64,000 nucleotides of DNA from Nitrososphaerales archaeon (GCA_030041355.1 JASHNZ010000019.1:1-64000); one strand, 5' to 3'; shown: positions 34,802 through 44,499, counted from the first letter of the stretch. The notes: generated by a model not told the origin, from the sequence alone. Translations and numbers: made by a program.

Positions 34802-37800
34802 ACGATGTTGATCTTAACAAGGCCTTCAAGATCGGCTTTCTCCCACGAAGAGCTTTCGCTCGGCAAGTCTGCAAAGAGTCTTACCTCTCTGACTCTGACC
34901 AAGAAGGCTAGTTCCGACTTTCTGGGCTCCAGCATTGCCAAATTCTGATCTCCGAGGCCTGCGACCGTCGCTGTTGAAAGTACGTCAGTCGGATTGAATT
35001 TTCTATCTTTCCTAAGAGACTGGAGATTTCTTGCAACATCTCTGAGAAGGCCCTCGGCTATTAGATCTTCGTCCCTGGAAACGTCCAGCGCCACAACCAT
35101 GCCATAGCCTTCGCTTACGGAATATCTCTGATCATCTGAGGTGAAAGAGAATTCCAGATCCTGGGGATCGAGTTCAAAGTCTCCGAGCTGGGTCTTTCCT
35201 TTATCGGCTATCTCTAGATAAAGACTCTGGGCACTTGAGCGGGAAAGCTCAGACTGGAGGTCATTGAGCCGTTGCTTAGCCCTTGGCGCGACGAGATCCA
35301 GATTCAAACGAGCCGAAACTTTGAGAGGCGTCTGCGAAGGATTGTCGCAAACTTCTACATCTTGAAGATTAGTTTGCTCAAGCAACAGTTTCTTGTTAAC
35401 GAGCACCAGATCCTTCGAATCTTTACTAACCAAGTAAAATGCCTTGCGAAGGGGCCATCTGCGTTTTGTCTTTGCTTTCATTCTCGCCGCGTTCGTGAGC
35501 GAGACGAGTTTCGAGAGTAGGTCAAACTCTACTTCCAATGTTTCATGCCTAAATTCCGGAACAGCTGAGGGCCAGTCTTCCAAAACCAAGAACTTTGACC
35601 CGAAAGCCTCTTGCGAAAGATAGTCCGTCAAGTATGGAGCTATGGGATGAAGCAGCTTATCACAAGTCTGCAATGCAAATCCAAGCACGGTATATATTGT
35701 TCTTCTTCTCTTTAGCGATTGCTCACTTTCTTCCCACATGTCACTACGTATTATGGGGACATAGGTTTGGCTAACTGACTCGATCAGAAACTGCTCGATC
35801 GCCCTTGCCGAGTCGTGATACTTTGCCTGCGTGTAGCTATCAGTACAGATGTCGATCAGAAACTCAAGACGCGAAAGCAACCATTTGTCTTGTTTTCGAA
35901 AGTTGCTCTTTTCACTTTTCACATCCTGAAGCGCGTCTGAAGATAGTTCAAATTGATCGTATCGACTATTTTGAAGGTAGAACACGTGCATGTGGTACAA
36001 AGTGTTCAGGATCTGATAGGGCCGAGTGAGTAGCTCTTTTTCATCGAAGTTGATCGAGTCTATAGGGCTACTTTTCCAGGTGAGATACAAGCGAGTAATG
36101 TCGACAGATTGTCTTTCCAAGATGGTAAGAGCTCCGATGTAATTCCCCTTGCTCTTGCTCAGTTTCTGTCCATTCTTGTCCAAGACGAAACCCTGAAACA
36201 AGAACGACTGGAAAGGCGATTGATCCTTCTTTCGGAATATGACGTTCTCTATCAACAAGTCATACGCCCAGCCTCTTGTTTGATCTATCCCCTCTGTGAG
36301 AAATGCGACAGGAAAATACTGGTGGTACTCCTCATCGGTGTATGACGCGTAGGGTGACGCTCCACTATTGTGCCAAGTATCCAGAACAAATGGCTCACGA
36401 TGCATCTGGTTATTGCACTTCGGACACTCGATCAATATTCGATCTATCCAGGGCCTATGAAATTCGAAATTTTCGCCGTCCGGAAGGATCTTTGCGTGTG
36501 AAAGTATTTCCTTTCTGGAAAATAAACCCTGTTTTTCTCCGCAAGATTCACATTTCCATATTGGGAGGGGAGCTCCCCAAACTCTTTCTCTTGATATACA
36601 CCAAGGATGCTTTTCTTTGATTATCTCAAGAAATCTATTCTTTGGCTGTTCGTAGAAATATTCAACTTTTGTTGCGGCATCCAAAGCTTTGTCCTTGAGC
36701 CTGTCAACAAAATAGTAATACTCCCGCCTGGCAAGCCATACCAATCTATGGCCCGATCTCCAACATACCGGGTATTCGTGCTTCAGCGTACCGTAACGAA
36801 GTAATAGTCCTCTTTCTTTCAGGAGGTCCCCGACTTTTTGATCAGCATCTCTCACGAAAAGACCAGTGAGCAATCCCGCTTCGGAATTAAATAGAGCCTG
36901 TTCATCAATAGGATTGAAAACTGGAACTTGTCTTCTTGAAGCGACTTCAAAGTCATCTTCTCCGTTCGCCGGGGCCATATGCACCAGTCCTGAGCCCGTC
37001 GTGGTGTCCACAAATTCTTCAGCAACGACGGAATGCACCGAACTATTTTGTTCGTCTAATTCCTTTTGCTTCGGTAGCAAATCGGCAAGCGGATGCTCGT
37101 ATCTTATCCCTTCAAGATCTTCTCCCTTGACTCTCTCTAGTACGTGATAATCTTCAAGTTTAAGCTCTTCCATCATTGACTGCAGTCTTTGAGCCCCCAC
37201 TAACCATGTTTCAAAGCCAGATTTAGTTTGAACAGAAACAAAACAGTACTCGGAACTTGGTTTCACTCCCACGAGCTCGTCTGTCACTACAGTAAAGGGC
37301 ATAGTCGTCCAGGTGACAAGATACGTATTATCTCCCTTCCCCCGCAACTTCATCTTAAAGTACATTGATGGATCTTCAAGAATCTCGTAGCCGCCTAGCG
37401 CGACTTCCGCCGCACTTAGAGGCGTTTGGCAACTAGGGCAGAACGGAGTAACTCGGTAAGCTTCATCTAGAATATTGGATTCCCAGGCCGACTTTATGAT
37501 CTGCCATTCTCTTTCGATATACGAATCTCGATAAGTATAGTACGCTTTGTCATCGTTGATCAAGAGACCTAATAGATCATCAGCACCTTTCCATAGCTTG
37601 TGATATTTTCCCACCATTTCCTTGCAGGCTTGGACAAGTTTCTCTTCCCCAATTTTTCGCAGGTTTGCTGTTTTGTTGCCTGTTAGACCAAGCTCTTTTT
37701 CCGCCTGAAGCTCAACAGGCAGACCCTGGCAATCCCAACCGCCTCTAAAATCAATGAAATTTCCTCTTTGAGTTTCGAATCTATACCAGAGATCTTTCAT

Positions 37801-38028
37801 CATCCTCCCTCGAAGATGACCCATATGAGGCTCGCCGTTCAACGTCGGTGGTCCCTCTACGTAACCTAGTTTCTTTTTGCCCTTGAATCTGTCCTCAATT
37901 TGTTCCCGGATCTTCATTTGTTTCCATTGTGCCCTAATTTTATCTTCTATAATTTTGGGCTCGTAATTGGAATTTAGTCCAGCTCTGGTCTTTTCTGAAC
38001 CCAGAGTCAGTGATTGGGTATCTGTCAT
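34798..38028 (-). CDS. ileS: Isoleucyl-tRNA synthetase
   Basis: A 1076-residue class I synthetase with the HIGH motif as GEPHMGHLRGRM near 78-89 and KMSKS as QKLSKSKGN. The editing domain contains TWTTMPFTV and GSGLVHMAPANGEDDFEV (catalytic Asp), and GWDCQGLPVE follows the HIGH region. The C-terminal anticodon-binding and tail regions are the long archaeal/eukaryotic type. Zinc-binding Cys pairs occur (CPSCQTP, CESCGEK, CPKCNNQ). Confidence 0.96.
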   Translation of the reverse strand: MTDTQSLTLGSEKTRAGLNSNYEPKIIEDKIRAQWKQMKIREQIEDRFKGKKKLGYVEGPPTLNGEPHMGHLRGRMMKDLWYRFETQRGNFIDFRGGWDCQGLPVELQAEKELGLTGNKTANLRKIGEEKLVQACKEMVGKYHKLWKGADDLLGLLINDDKAYYTYRDSYIEREWQIIKSAWESNILDEAYRVTPFCPSCQTPLSAAEVALGGYEILEDPSMYFKMKLRGKGDNTYLVTWTTMPFTVVTDELVGVKPSSEYCFVSVQTKSGFETWLVGAQRLQSMMEELKLEDYHVLERVKGEDLEGIRYEHPLADLLPKQKELDEQNSSVHSVVAEEFVDTTTGSGLVHMAPANGEDDFEVASRRQVPVFNPIDEQALFNSEAGLLTGLFVRDADQKVGDLLKERGLLLRYGTLKHEYPVCWRSGHRLVWLARREYYYFVDRLKDKALDAATKVEYFYEQPKNRFLEIIKEKHPWCISRERVWGAPLPIWKCESCGEKQGLFSRKEILSHAKILPDGENFEFHRPWIDRILIECPKCNNQMHREPFVLDTWHNSGASPYASYTDEEYHQYFPVAFLTEGIDQTRGWAYDLLIENVIFRKKDQSPFQSFLFQGFVLDKNGQKLSKSKGNYIGALTILERQSVDITRLYLTWKSSPIDSINFDEKELLTRPYQILNTLYHMHVFYLQNSRYDQFELSSDALQDVKSEKSNFRKQDKWLLSRLEFLIDICTDSYTQAKYHDSARAIEQFLIESVSQTYVPIIRSDMWEESEQSLKRRRTIYTVLGFALQTCDKLLHPIAPYLTDYLSQEAFGSKFLVLEDWPSAVPEFRHETLEVEFDLLSKLVSLTNAARMKAKTKRRWPLRKAFYLVSKDSKDLVLVNKKLLLEQTNLQDVEVCDNPSQTPLKVSARLNLDLVAPRAKQRLNDLQSELSRSSAQSLYLEIADKGKTQLGDFELDPQDLEFSFTSDDQRYSVSEGYGMVVALDVSRDEDLIAEGLLRDVARNLQSLRKDRKFNPTDVLSTATVAGLGDQNLAMLEPRKSELAFLVRVREVRLFADLPSESSSWEKADLEGLVKINIV

Positions 38029-38386
38029 GACCTTAGCACTTACACTGAACTAAATTAGTCAAACTAGAGTAAAACGCGGCAGAATTTATGAAAAGAGTTT
38101 TGGATAATACTGACAGTTCACAGTTGAAAAAGGATCTTAAGGCTCGAAGTTTCAAAGCAACGAATTTGTCCCTCACCATTTCGCAAAATAACTCTCCCCT
38201 TGTCTCTCACTAGAATGTAGCTGGACCTATTTAGAATTTGTTGTAATGAACTCTAATAATTCCAACACTGAGAAGGTGCTGTGAACTACTTTGCCTAATT
38301 AAGCGGATTCTATCGCGTTGTCAATACAAATTCACTAAGAGCGTTAACCTTCAAGAATCGCACTCGATTTTTGGTGCTAAAACCGA
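38029..38386. other. Intergenic region between ileS and the cdv genes
   Basis: This 358-nt stretch separates the divergent ileS and first cdvB genes. It is AT-rich with no open frame of note. It should contain the ileS and cdvB promoters; several AT-rich stretches could act as TATA boxes (for example around 38230-38260 and 38290-38330), but none can be singled out. Confidence 0.5.
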
Positions 38387-39031
38387 ATGTCACAGTTTTC
38401 GTCTAGATGGCAAAAATCTCCTTCAGATGGCATCAGTACCCGAATTAAGGACACCGTAAGATCACCAGGCCCACTCAAACCAAGACTGGAACAGGCAACA
38501 AGACAGATCCAAGTTCAAATCTCGAAGCTCGATGCAACTTCAGCGAAACTACGCGAGAGAGACTCTTCAATCTTCAACAAGGTTGTAGCCTCAATACAAA
38601 AACACGATACGCAACATGCGAATATTCTTGCCAACGAACTTTCAGAAGTACGCAAGATGAACAAAATGGTCACCCAAGCAAAACTCGCCCTCGAGCAAAT
38701 CACACTACGACTCAACACAGTTCAAGAACTTGGCGACATAGTGGTCACACTATCACCTGCAATGGGCGTCATAAGAAACGTCAGAAGCGGATTGGTCAGT
38801 GTAATTCCAGAGGCAGAACACGAAATAGGAGAGATCTCAGGCTTGCTATCAAGCATTCTCGTCGATGCAGGACAACTAGGCGCAGGCGTAATCAATTTCG
38901 AATCTGCGAATGAGGAAGCAGATAAGATCCTTGCAGAGGCAGGCGCGGTTGCTGAGCAGAGAATGCGAGACAAGTTCCCAGATCTGCCAGAGTCTGTTCC
39001 GGAAGGAACAGAAGCCACTGGCTTCTCTTAA
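38387..39031 (+). CDS. cdvB: ESCRT-III (Snf7/CdvB-like) protein, short paralogue
   Basis: A 214-residue helical protein of the archaeal CdvB family: a basic N-terminus and helix 1 (LKPRLEQATRQIQVQISKLDATSAKLRERD), then FNKVVASIQKHD...ANELSEVRKM...TLRLNTVQELGDIV, the recognisable ESCRT-III core. It ends in an acidic helix without the C-terminal winged-helix seen in the second paralogue. It should polymerise on membranes in cell division. A hairpin plus T-tract 56 nt after the stop suggests a separate transcript from the next paralogue. Confidence 0.9.
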   Translation: MSQFSSRWQKSPSDGISTRIKDTVRSPGPLKPRLEQATRQIQVQISKLDATSAKLRERDSSIFNKVVASIQKHDTQHANILANELSEVRKMNKMVTQAKLALEQITLRLNTVQELGDIVVTLSPAMGVIRNVRSGLVSVIPEAEHEIGEISGLLSSILVDAGQLGAGVINFESANEEADKILAEAGAVAEQRMRDKFPDLPESVPEGTEATGFS

Positions 39032-39408
39032 GAAGGACAAAGGAATAATCCAAGAACAGTAAAGCTACAGATGAAGCGAAGAGAAACCTGCATCATAAAG
39101 ATGCAGGGGAATCTCCACTTCTTCTGATTTTTTTCTTTTCATTGTAGACGAAGGGCGGGCATTGGGTTAGCTCAGAGACAAGAAACCGTAAATGAGCCAA
39201 TTGACTGTTAGCTACAGACGAGATGCAACACAGAATCGAGAGCTGGCCATCTCCCTCTCAACAGCATCTCCTCAGCAAGATCAAAGTAGTTATTGCGTCG
39301 CAACTCTGGGTTGCAGGCAGCAGATTTTAGATTCGAATGCTCTATTGATCAAAGCTTTTTCATTAAATCAAACCCTAGAGAAAAAAAGGAGCTGAGACTG
39401 AATATAAT
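39032..39408. other. Spacer between the two cdvB paralogues
   Basis: 377 nt with no coding frame I support. It contains the terminator-like hairpin at 39087-39107 with the T-run at 39128-39139, and near the right end AT-rich sequence (39360-39405) that may hold the promoter of the second paralogue. Confidence 0.5.
39087..39107 (+). terminator. Hairpin followed by T-rich tract
   Basis: CCTGCATC and GATGCAGG form a perfect 8-bp stem around loop ATAAA. A run rich in T (39128-39139) follows. Archaeal termination depends mainly on the T-run, so this fits a terminator for the upstream cdvB gene. Confidence 0.55.
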
Positions 39409-40266
39409 ATGGCTCCGCATGGGGGACTATTGTCAGGTTCCAGCGACAAGAATGTTAAGGAGAAAATCAGTTTTGCCATTAGAGAGGTTGAGATTCAGCG
39501 CAAAGAGGTCGAACAAATGCGGATCCGTCTCGATGAGCGGAGAAAGACGATCTTCAACGCTATTGTGAGAGCGTACGAGCAACAAGATGAAATGAGAGCT
39601 CAGGTCTTTTCAAATGAACACGTAGAGCTCCAGAAAGTTACGAGAGTCGTCAATGCGTCCGAACTTGCTCTTCTTCACATCGTAGTAAGACTTGAGACCC
39701 TGCGCGATGTGGGAGATGTAATGTACGCCCTTTCCAGCGCCTTCAAAGAAGTCAAGCGGATTGGCAAGTCAATCGAGAATTTAGCACCAAACCTCGAGAC
39801 CGCCGCCAGCGAGATTAATGATTCATTCACGAACATTCTTGCAGAGCTGGGCGTCTTAACACCTAATGTGAGCATAGCCCTTAGCGATACACCACAAGAG
39901 ATATTCGCAAAAGCTCAAGCGCTGATCAAAGAACGCACTTCGGAACTGGGTGAACTCCCAAGATCCATAGAGAGCATGGAAACTTCGCAGGGGACATCGA
40001 TCCTTGAACAGACTAGGAGAATCGCTCTTCTCGCGTCTGGCGACGATGCTGACACGGAAGAAGAGTTCAAGCCTACGATCCTGGTCGGAGAAAGTGATCC
40101 TGATGGAGATCCCGATCGCGCGGTTCGAAGCTATATCCGTGAAAGAGGGACCGACAAGATCGATGTAATCGATTGCTCAGCTCAACTGAATCTTCCTGTC
40201 GATCTTGTTGAACAAGCATACATCAAATTGCTTTCAGAACGGAGGAGCACTCACTCTTCGAAATAA
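39409..40266 (+). CDS. cdvB: CdvB (ESCRT-III) with C-terminal winged-helix
   Basis: A 285-residue protein. The ESCRT-III core covers about residues 15-165 (KISFAIREVEIQRKEVEQMR, AQVFSNEHVELQKVTRVV, VRLETLRDVGDVM). After a linker containing a proline-poor, acidic segment comes a C-terminal unit DPDRAVRSYIRERGTDKIDVIDCSAQLNLPVDLVEQAY that looks like the broken winged helix through which Sulfolobus CdvB binds CdvA. It is the canonical CdvB of the set; CdvA is not in the window. The next genes downstream are the coupled 32-codon frame and cdvC. Confidence 0.9.
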   Translation: MAPHGGLLSGSSDKNVKEKISFAIREVEIQRKEVEQMRIRLDERRKTIFNAIVRAYEQQDEMRAQVFSNEHVELQKVTRVVNASELALLHIVVRLETLRDVGDVMYALSSAFKEVKRIGKSIENLAPNLETAASEINDSFTNILAELGVLTPNVSIALSDTPQEIFAKAQALIKERTSELGELPRSIESMETSQGTSILEQTRRIALLASGDDADTEEEFKPTILVGESDPDGDPDRAVRSYIRERGTDKIDVIDCSAQLNLPVDLVEQAYIKLLSERRSTHSSK

Positions 40267-40320
40267 GACTAAACTGTGTGAAAAATCATCGAGAATATCA
40301 AATTGAAATCAAGGAAAGTA

Positions 40321-40419
40321 ATGAGTCCGGAAACGAAGAAAACTGCAATCGTGGTCGCGGGAGGACTAAGCGTAGTTAGCACAGCCGCTTCACCTTTCAA
40401 GTGGAGGCTTTCGGCATGA
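40321..40419 (+). CDS. 32-residue microprotein coupled to cdvC
   Basis: ATG at 40321, preceded by an AAGGAAA ribosome site, opens a 32-codon frame. Its TGA overlaps the cdvC ATG (ATGA at 40416-40419), and the cdvC ribosome site GGAGG lies inside it. The product has a charged start (MSPETKKT), a small hydrophobic stretch (AIVVAGGLSVVSTAA) long enough to touch a membrane, and a basic end (FKWRLSA). No homologue is known to me. It could be a real small Cdv partner or simply a translational coupler. Confidence 0.45.
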   Translation: MSPETKKTAIVVAGGLSVVSTAASPFKWRLSA

Positions 40420-41666
40420 GTGAGAGCGCAGCAAAAGTTTTGGAATCCGCCGCCCAGAAATACGCTTCCGAAGCGATAAGATTCGACTCACAGGGAGCGC
40501 GCGGAATGGCAATCAAGAATTATCAAAATGCCATTCAAACCCTCGTACGGCTTGCCCAACTTTATCCTGATTACAAGCTTAATCCGATGTATCTGCAGCG
40601 CGCCCAGCTTTATCAGGAACGAGTCAAAGCTTTACAGTCGGCGCACGGAGTCGTGCCTCCGCCGGATGACTATGATTCTGGGCTCGATAGATTTACTTTC
40701 AGCAAGCCCGGCGCAAAGTCGGTGACCGCAGTTCCAGTCACGACCTCCAATGCTAATGCAAACTCTCCACAGGTCGTGCAACAACTAAAGGCAAACTACA
40801 ACGACCTCATAATGAAAGAAAAGCCGAGTATCAAGTGGGACGAAGTTGTTGGATTAGAAGATGCGAAGAAGGCTCTTCGAGAATCAATAATATTCCCAGT
40901 GCAAAGACCGGATCTCTTTCCTCTGGGATGGCCAAGAGGATTGTTGATGTACGGACCTCCGGGATGTGGAAAAACTCTCCTAGCGGCCGCAACGGCCTCT
41001 GAAATTGACAGCTATTTCATTACCGTTGATGCTGCTTCAATTATGAGCAAGTGGCTCGGAGAGGGGGAAAGAAATGTCGCCAAGCTCTTCAATTCCGCAA
41101 GAAAACTCTTGGATGAAGATGCCAAATCCGTCATTGTATTCATTGACGAGCTGGATTCTATTCTCGGTTCAAGGACCAACGAAGTAGGAGGCGAGGTTAG
41201 AGTGCGTAACCAATTTTTGAAGGAAATGGACGGAATCGCAGACAAGGGAAGGAATTTGCATCTGTACATTATTGGAGCCACAAACAAACCTTGGTCGCTC
41301 GATTGGCCGTTTTTGAGAAGATTCCAGAAAAGGATCTACGTGCCTCTGCCAGACATCCATGCCAGAATGCAAATGTTGAAACAGTATACTGCCCCACTAA
41401 AGATGGACATTGAACTAAAACTTGATGATTTGGCAAAAATGACAGAAGGCTACTCGGGCTCTGATATGCGAGACATTTGTCAGGCAGTTCAACTAAGAGT
41501 CGTTTCGGAGCTCTTTGACTCTCCGGCTGCAAACGACAAAGAGACGCAGCCCCGTCCCATAGATTTGAACGATTTCAAAGAGGTTCTAAAGAACAGACGC
41601 CCTAGCGTCTCACAAGAGATGCTCCGAGGTTACGTCAACTGGGGCGAGAACTTCAAAGCTCTCTAG
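40416..41666 (+). CDS. cdvC: CdvC (Vps4-type AAA ATPase with MIT domain)
   Basis: 416 residues from the ATG at 40416, chosen because GGAGG sits 8 nt upstream (a GTG at 40401 would add five residues). The MIT three-helix domain (about 1-75) binds ESCRT-III tails. The AAA module has Walker A GPPGCGKT, Walker B VIVFIDELDS, sensor/ATNKPW and arginine-finger LRRFQKRIYVPLPD. It disassembles CdvB polymers in cell division. It is downstream of the two cdvB genes and its 3' end overlaps aspS by 4 nt, tail to tail. Confidence 0.95.
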   Translation: MSESAAKVLESAAQKYASEAIRFDSQGARGMAIKNYQNAIQTLVRLAQLYPDYKLNPMYLQRAQLYQERVKALQSAHGVVPPPDDYDSGLDRFTFSKPGAKSVTAVPVTTSNANANSPQVVQQLKANYNDLIMKEKPSIKWDEVVGLEDAKKALRESIIFPVQRPDLFPLGWPRGLLMYGPPGCGKTLLAAATASEIDSYFITVDAASIMSKWLGEGERNVAKLFNSARKLLDEDAKSVIVFIDELDSILGSRTNEVGGEVRVRNQFLKEMDGIADKGRNLHLYIIGATNKPWSLDWPFLRRFQKRIYVPLPDIHARMQMLKQYTAPLKMDIELKLDDLAKMTEGYSGSDMRDICQAVQLRVVSELFDSPAANDKETQPRPIDLNDFKEVLKNRRPSVSQEMLRGYVNWGENFKAL

Positions 41667-42982
41667 GGCTTTAGTCTTTCCGGAGTACGAGGGAAGAGAG
41701 AAGCCTCCTTCACGTTTTCTATCCCTAACATTTGTTTTGTAAGGCGCTCGATACCTATTGAGAACCCCCCGTGAGGTGGAACCCCGTACTTGAAATTGTC
41801 TGTGAACCAGGCAATTTCTGATTCAGTCATTTTCTTGAGTTTAACTTGTTCCATGAGTTTTTCATACCGATGCTCACGTTGTCCGCCAGAAGATAACTCC
41901 AGTCCGCGGTAGACTAGGTCGACAGATCTCGCCCACGTGGGATCATCGTCAACTCTCATCACATAGAATGGTTTGATCCCAAAGGGAAACCTGTTGATGA
42001 AGAAAAAGTCATGTCCGGTCTTCTCTTTCATATATGTTGCAAGGGCTTGCTCGGCTTCCCGGTTCAGATCCTCTCCAAAGGGAACGGGTTTACCGCGTTG
42101 CTTCAAAATGTCATAGATTTCTGGAAAGCGGATCTCTGGAAAAGGAATACTCGGTTTCTCCGGTTTCTTTCCTAGAAGTTCCAGTTCTTCTGCACACTCT
42201 CTGATTACCTTATCCAGAGCATGCGTTACTAGTTGTTCCTCCACTCTTTCGGTGTCAGTCTCATCACTTATGAAACTCAGCTCGACAACAAGGCTCCTGT
42301 GTTCTGAAAGGTGATTTGGTGTATGAGACAATTCAGCTCTCCAGTTTGGACCGAACTCGAATACCTTGTCAAAGCCTGCCGCCATTGAAAGTTGTCTATG
42401 GAGCTGAATATCTTGTCTGAGAGAGGCAGGGCTGCCATAATAGTCAATCTTGAAGACTTCGGAACCACCTTCGCTGACACCGCCTATGATTGAAGGAGTT
42501 GAGATTTGGACGTATCCATTTGACCGCAGCCACTCCTCAAAGCCTTCTACGATTTTCGCTTCGATTTTGAACACTGCGAGATTCTTTGGCTTGCGAAGAT
42601 CCATCGCTCTCCAGTCCAATCTAGTGTCAAGCGAGGTCTCAGCTTCTCCGTTGATGTCAAGTGGAAGTGGAGTTGCGGCCCTGCTTAGAACCTCAACAGC
42701 CTTGGGTTGCAGCTCCGGCCCAATTTTTGCCACCTGCTTTTCAAGCACGCTTCCAGAGACGACAATAACGTCTTGGAGATTGAGTTTATCAGTCGCTTTC
42801 ACTAATTCCTGAGGCGAATTCTTCTTATGAACCGTTATCTGCGCAATGCCAGTCCTATCTCTAATAATAACAAATCTCAAATTAGGAAGTTCCTTTACAT
42901 TTTCGACCCAGCCAGCGACTGTTACATCCTCACCCCTGTGTGCCAAAAGTTCCTTTGCATAATGAGTTCTGATCATGCGCAT
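41663..42982 (-). CDS. aspS: Aspartyl-tRNA synthetase, archaeal type
   Basis: A 439-residue class IIb enzyme: OB-fold anticodon domain (DVTVAGWVENVKELPNLRFVIIRD), motif 2 FEFGPNWRAELSHTPNHLSEH, and motif 3 GGFSIGIERLTKQML. It lacks the bacterial GAD insertion, as expected for an archaeal enzyme. Whether it also charges tRNA-Asn cannot be told reliably here; no AsnRS or GatCAB is in the window. Confidence 0.95.
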   Translation of the reverse strand: MRMIRTHYAKELLAHRGEDVTVAGWVENVKELPNLRFVIIRDRTGIAQITVHKKNSPQELVKATDKLNLQDVIVVSGSVLEKQVAKIGPELQPKAVEVLSRAATPLPLDINGEAETSLDTRLDWRAMDLRKPKNLAVFKIEAKIVEGFEEWLRSNGYVQISTPSIIGGVSEGGSEVFKIDYYGSPASLRQDIQLHRQLSMAAGFDKVFEFGPNWRAELSHTPNHLSEHRSLVVELSFISDETDTERVEEQLVTHALDKVIRECAEELELLGKKPEKPSIPFPEIRFPEIYDILKQRGKPVPFGEDLNREAEQALATYMKEKTGHDFFFINRFPFGIKPFYVMRVDDDPTWARSVDLVYRGLELSSGGQREHRYEKLMEQVKLKKMTESEIAWFTDNFKYGVPPHGGFSIGIERLTKQMLGIENVKEASLFPRTPERLKP

Positions 42983-43067
42983 TGCGCTCCATTTACTAGA
43001 AAGAGAATTCTCTCAGATGACCGGCAAATTTCGCATTATTAAATTGACGAGAGGTACGAATGAATCT

Positions 43068-43583
43068 CTACTGCCGCTCAAATTCCACCATTAGATCAAT
43101 TCCCCGAGACTCTTGGAGAATTTTTCCAATCATGGAGGTGTCGTGGGGAAAGCGTTCCGTTTTCCTACCCGGAATTACTACCTTCGTTAGCTTGCTTCCG
43201 TCGGGAAGCCAAGCCGTATTCACATTCGATATCCTGACAGGAAAGAAGAGGTCTTCGAGAGCCTTCTTGTCCGTCGTATCCGCTTCTGTCAGCCAGACCT
43301 TGCCTCCCAGAATCATCTGAAGATTCTTTTGGAATGAGGGATCGTGGCGCAAGGGAGCGAGCGAGCCGGGCTCAAGAACCAGTAGGTAATCTTGATCGAC
43401 TTGCTCAGCCTTTACTAAACTCAATTTTGCGAGTTCTTGATTTTTCTCTGCAGCCTTTGTTAGCTTGCTCGAAACCTGAACATCAGTTTCGCTTAGCTGA
43501 CCTGATCTCAGTTTTGCATCGCACTTGGGACAAAGGATTCCTGTTCTTGCGTCAAATGAGCATATTGGGGTCTTCAAAATCAA
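43068..43583 (-). CDS. NusA-like/zinc-ribbon RNA-binding protein
   Basis: A 171-residue protein with an N-terminal Cys motif (ICSFDARTGILCPKCDAKL) followed by a helical part and two alpha/beta units (VWLTEADTTDKKALEDLFFPVRISN, LTKVVIPGRKTERFP) that look KH-like. It matches archaeal proteins annotated as transcription elongation factor NusA-like. It is upstream of aspS on the same strand, 85 nt away. The exact role is not established. Confidence 0.7.
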   Translation of the reverse strand: MILKTPICSFDARTGILCPKCDAKLRSGQLSETDVQVSSKLTKAAEKNQELAKLSLVKAEQVDQDYLLVLEPGSLAPLRHDPSFQKNLQMILGGKVWLTEADTTDKKALEDLFFPVRISNVNTAWLPDGSKLTKVVIPGRKTERFPHDTSMIGKILQESRGIDLMVEFERQ

Positions 43584-43923
43584 CCATGATGAAAGGAGCT
43601 TGCAATCTAAAAAGGTAGTGGCTACGCCTCTACTACGCGCCTTTCAATCTTTGAATACGGTTCCTCAGTAAAGTCAGTAAAGACAGAGACAAGCCTTGCC
43701 TTTTGAAATAATTATTTGAAATCGAAGGAAACTCGAATTGAACAAATTCTGGATCACTCAATGAATCATCCAGATTTGAAATAGCATGTCCTTTCAAATC
43801 TTCACTTCAATAAACTACTCGAAAAACCGGAGCCAAGTCAAGGAAATCCCTATATCCGTTCGTGCGGAAGAAAAGGTGTAAGAAGGACCAGACTAGAGGA
43901 AATGACTCAAGGAGTATATTCCA
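43584..43923. other. Intergenic region
   Basis: A 340-nt gap between the divergent NusA-like and coiled-coil genes. It is AT-rich (for example TTTGAAATAATTATTTGAAATC at about 43702-43723, which contains an inverted pattern) and must hold both promoters. No coding frame is supported. Confidence 0.5.
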
Positions 43924-44499
43924 ATGTCTACTGACACATCTGCAGACACAACGGCAAACACTAGTACCGACACAAACCCTGATGTGAGGGCGCAGATTGA
44001 GGCAAACCGTGGTATCTCAAAGAAACTTGAGCTTTTGATTCCGGGGCTACATGGTTACAGAAAGTTAGAAGATGTTAGAGCCGCGGATAGCATCGTTCGA
44101 AATCAAGTCGCTGACAAGCTCGATCAGTCGAAATCGAATCTGGAGGATTTACGCACACAAATGGTTTCAAACAACGATTTCAATAACTTGACAAACGTAG
44201 GCTCTTTAATTGCACAGGTTCAGCAGATGAGTGGACAAGTTCGGCACGCACAGCAAGGTTATTCTGGATTTGCAGCGAATATCCAGATCAATCAGGACAA
44301 GCTCAACAAACTTTACGAGTACGATTACGATTTTGTGGCCTCTGCGGTATCCCTTCAAGGTAAAACCTCCATTGCATACGATCCACTAGCGCCTAGCTCT
44401 GTTCAGACTACTTTGAATGATATTGCAAACGCCTTGCGCGCCTTTAAACAGTCATGGTCAGTTCGAATGGAAGCAATTGAGAACGTATTGCTAAAATAA
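43924..44499 (+). CDS. Coiled-coil protein next to the SPFH gene
   Basis: A 191-residue protein: Thr/Asp/Ser-rich N-terminal 20 residues, then mostly helix with heptad-like segments (GISKKLELLIPGLHGYRKLEDVRAAD, QVADKLDQSKSNLEDLRTQM, NIQINQDKLNKLYEYDYDF). The last part, ALRAFKQSWSVRMEAIENVLLK, could be amphipathic. It has no PRC-barrel, so it is not CdvA. It is followed 34 nt later by the SPFH-domain gene and probably works with it. Family unknown to me. Confidence 0.7.
   Translation: MSTDTSADTTANTSTDTNPDVRAQIEANRGISKKLELLIPGLHGYRKLEDVRAADSIVRNQVADKLDQSKSNLEDLRTQMVSNNDFNNLTNVGSLIAQVQQMSGQVRHAQQGYSGFAANIQINQDKLNKLYEYDYDFVASAVSLQGKTSIAYDPLAPSSVQTTLNDIANALRAFKQSWSVRMEAIENVLLK

Noticed and set aside
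43924-44499. CdvA candidate near the cdvB/cdvC genes
   Set aside because: No PRC-barrel at the N-terminus and no CdvA-like tail; it pairs with the SPFH gene instead.
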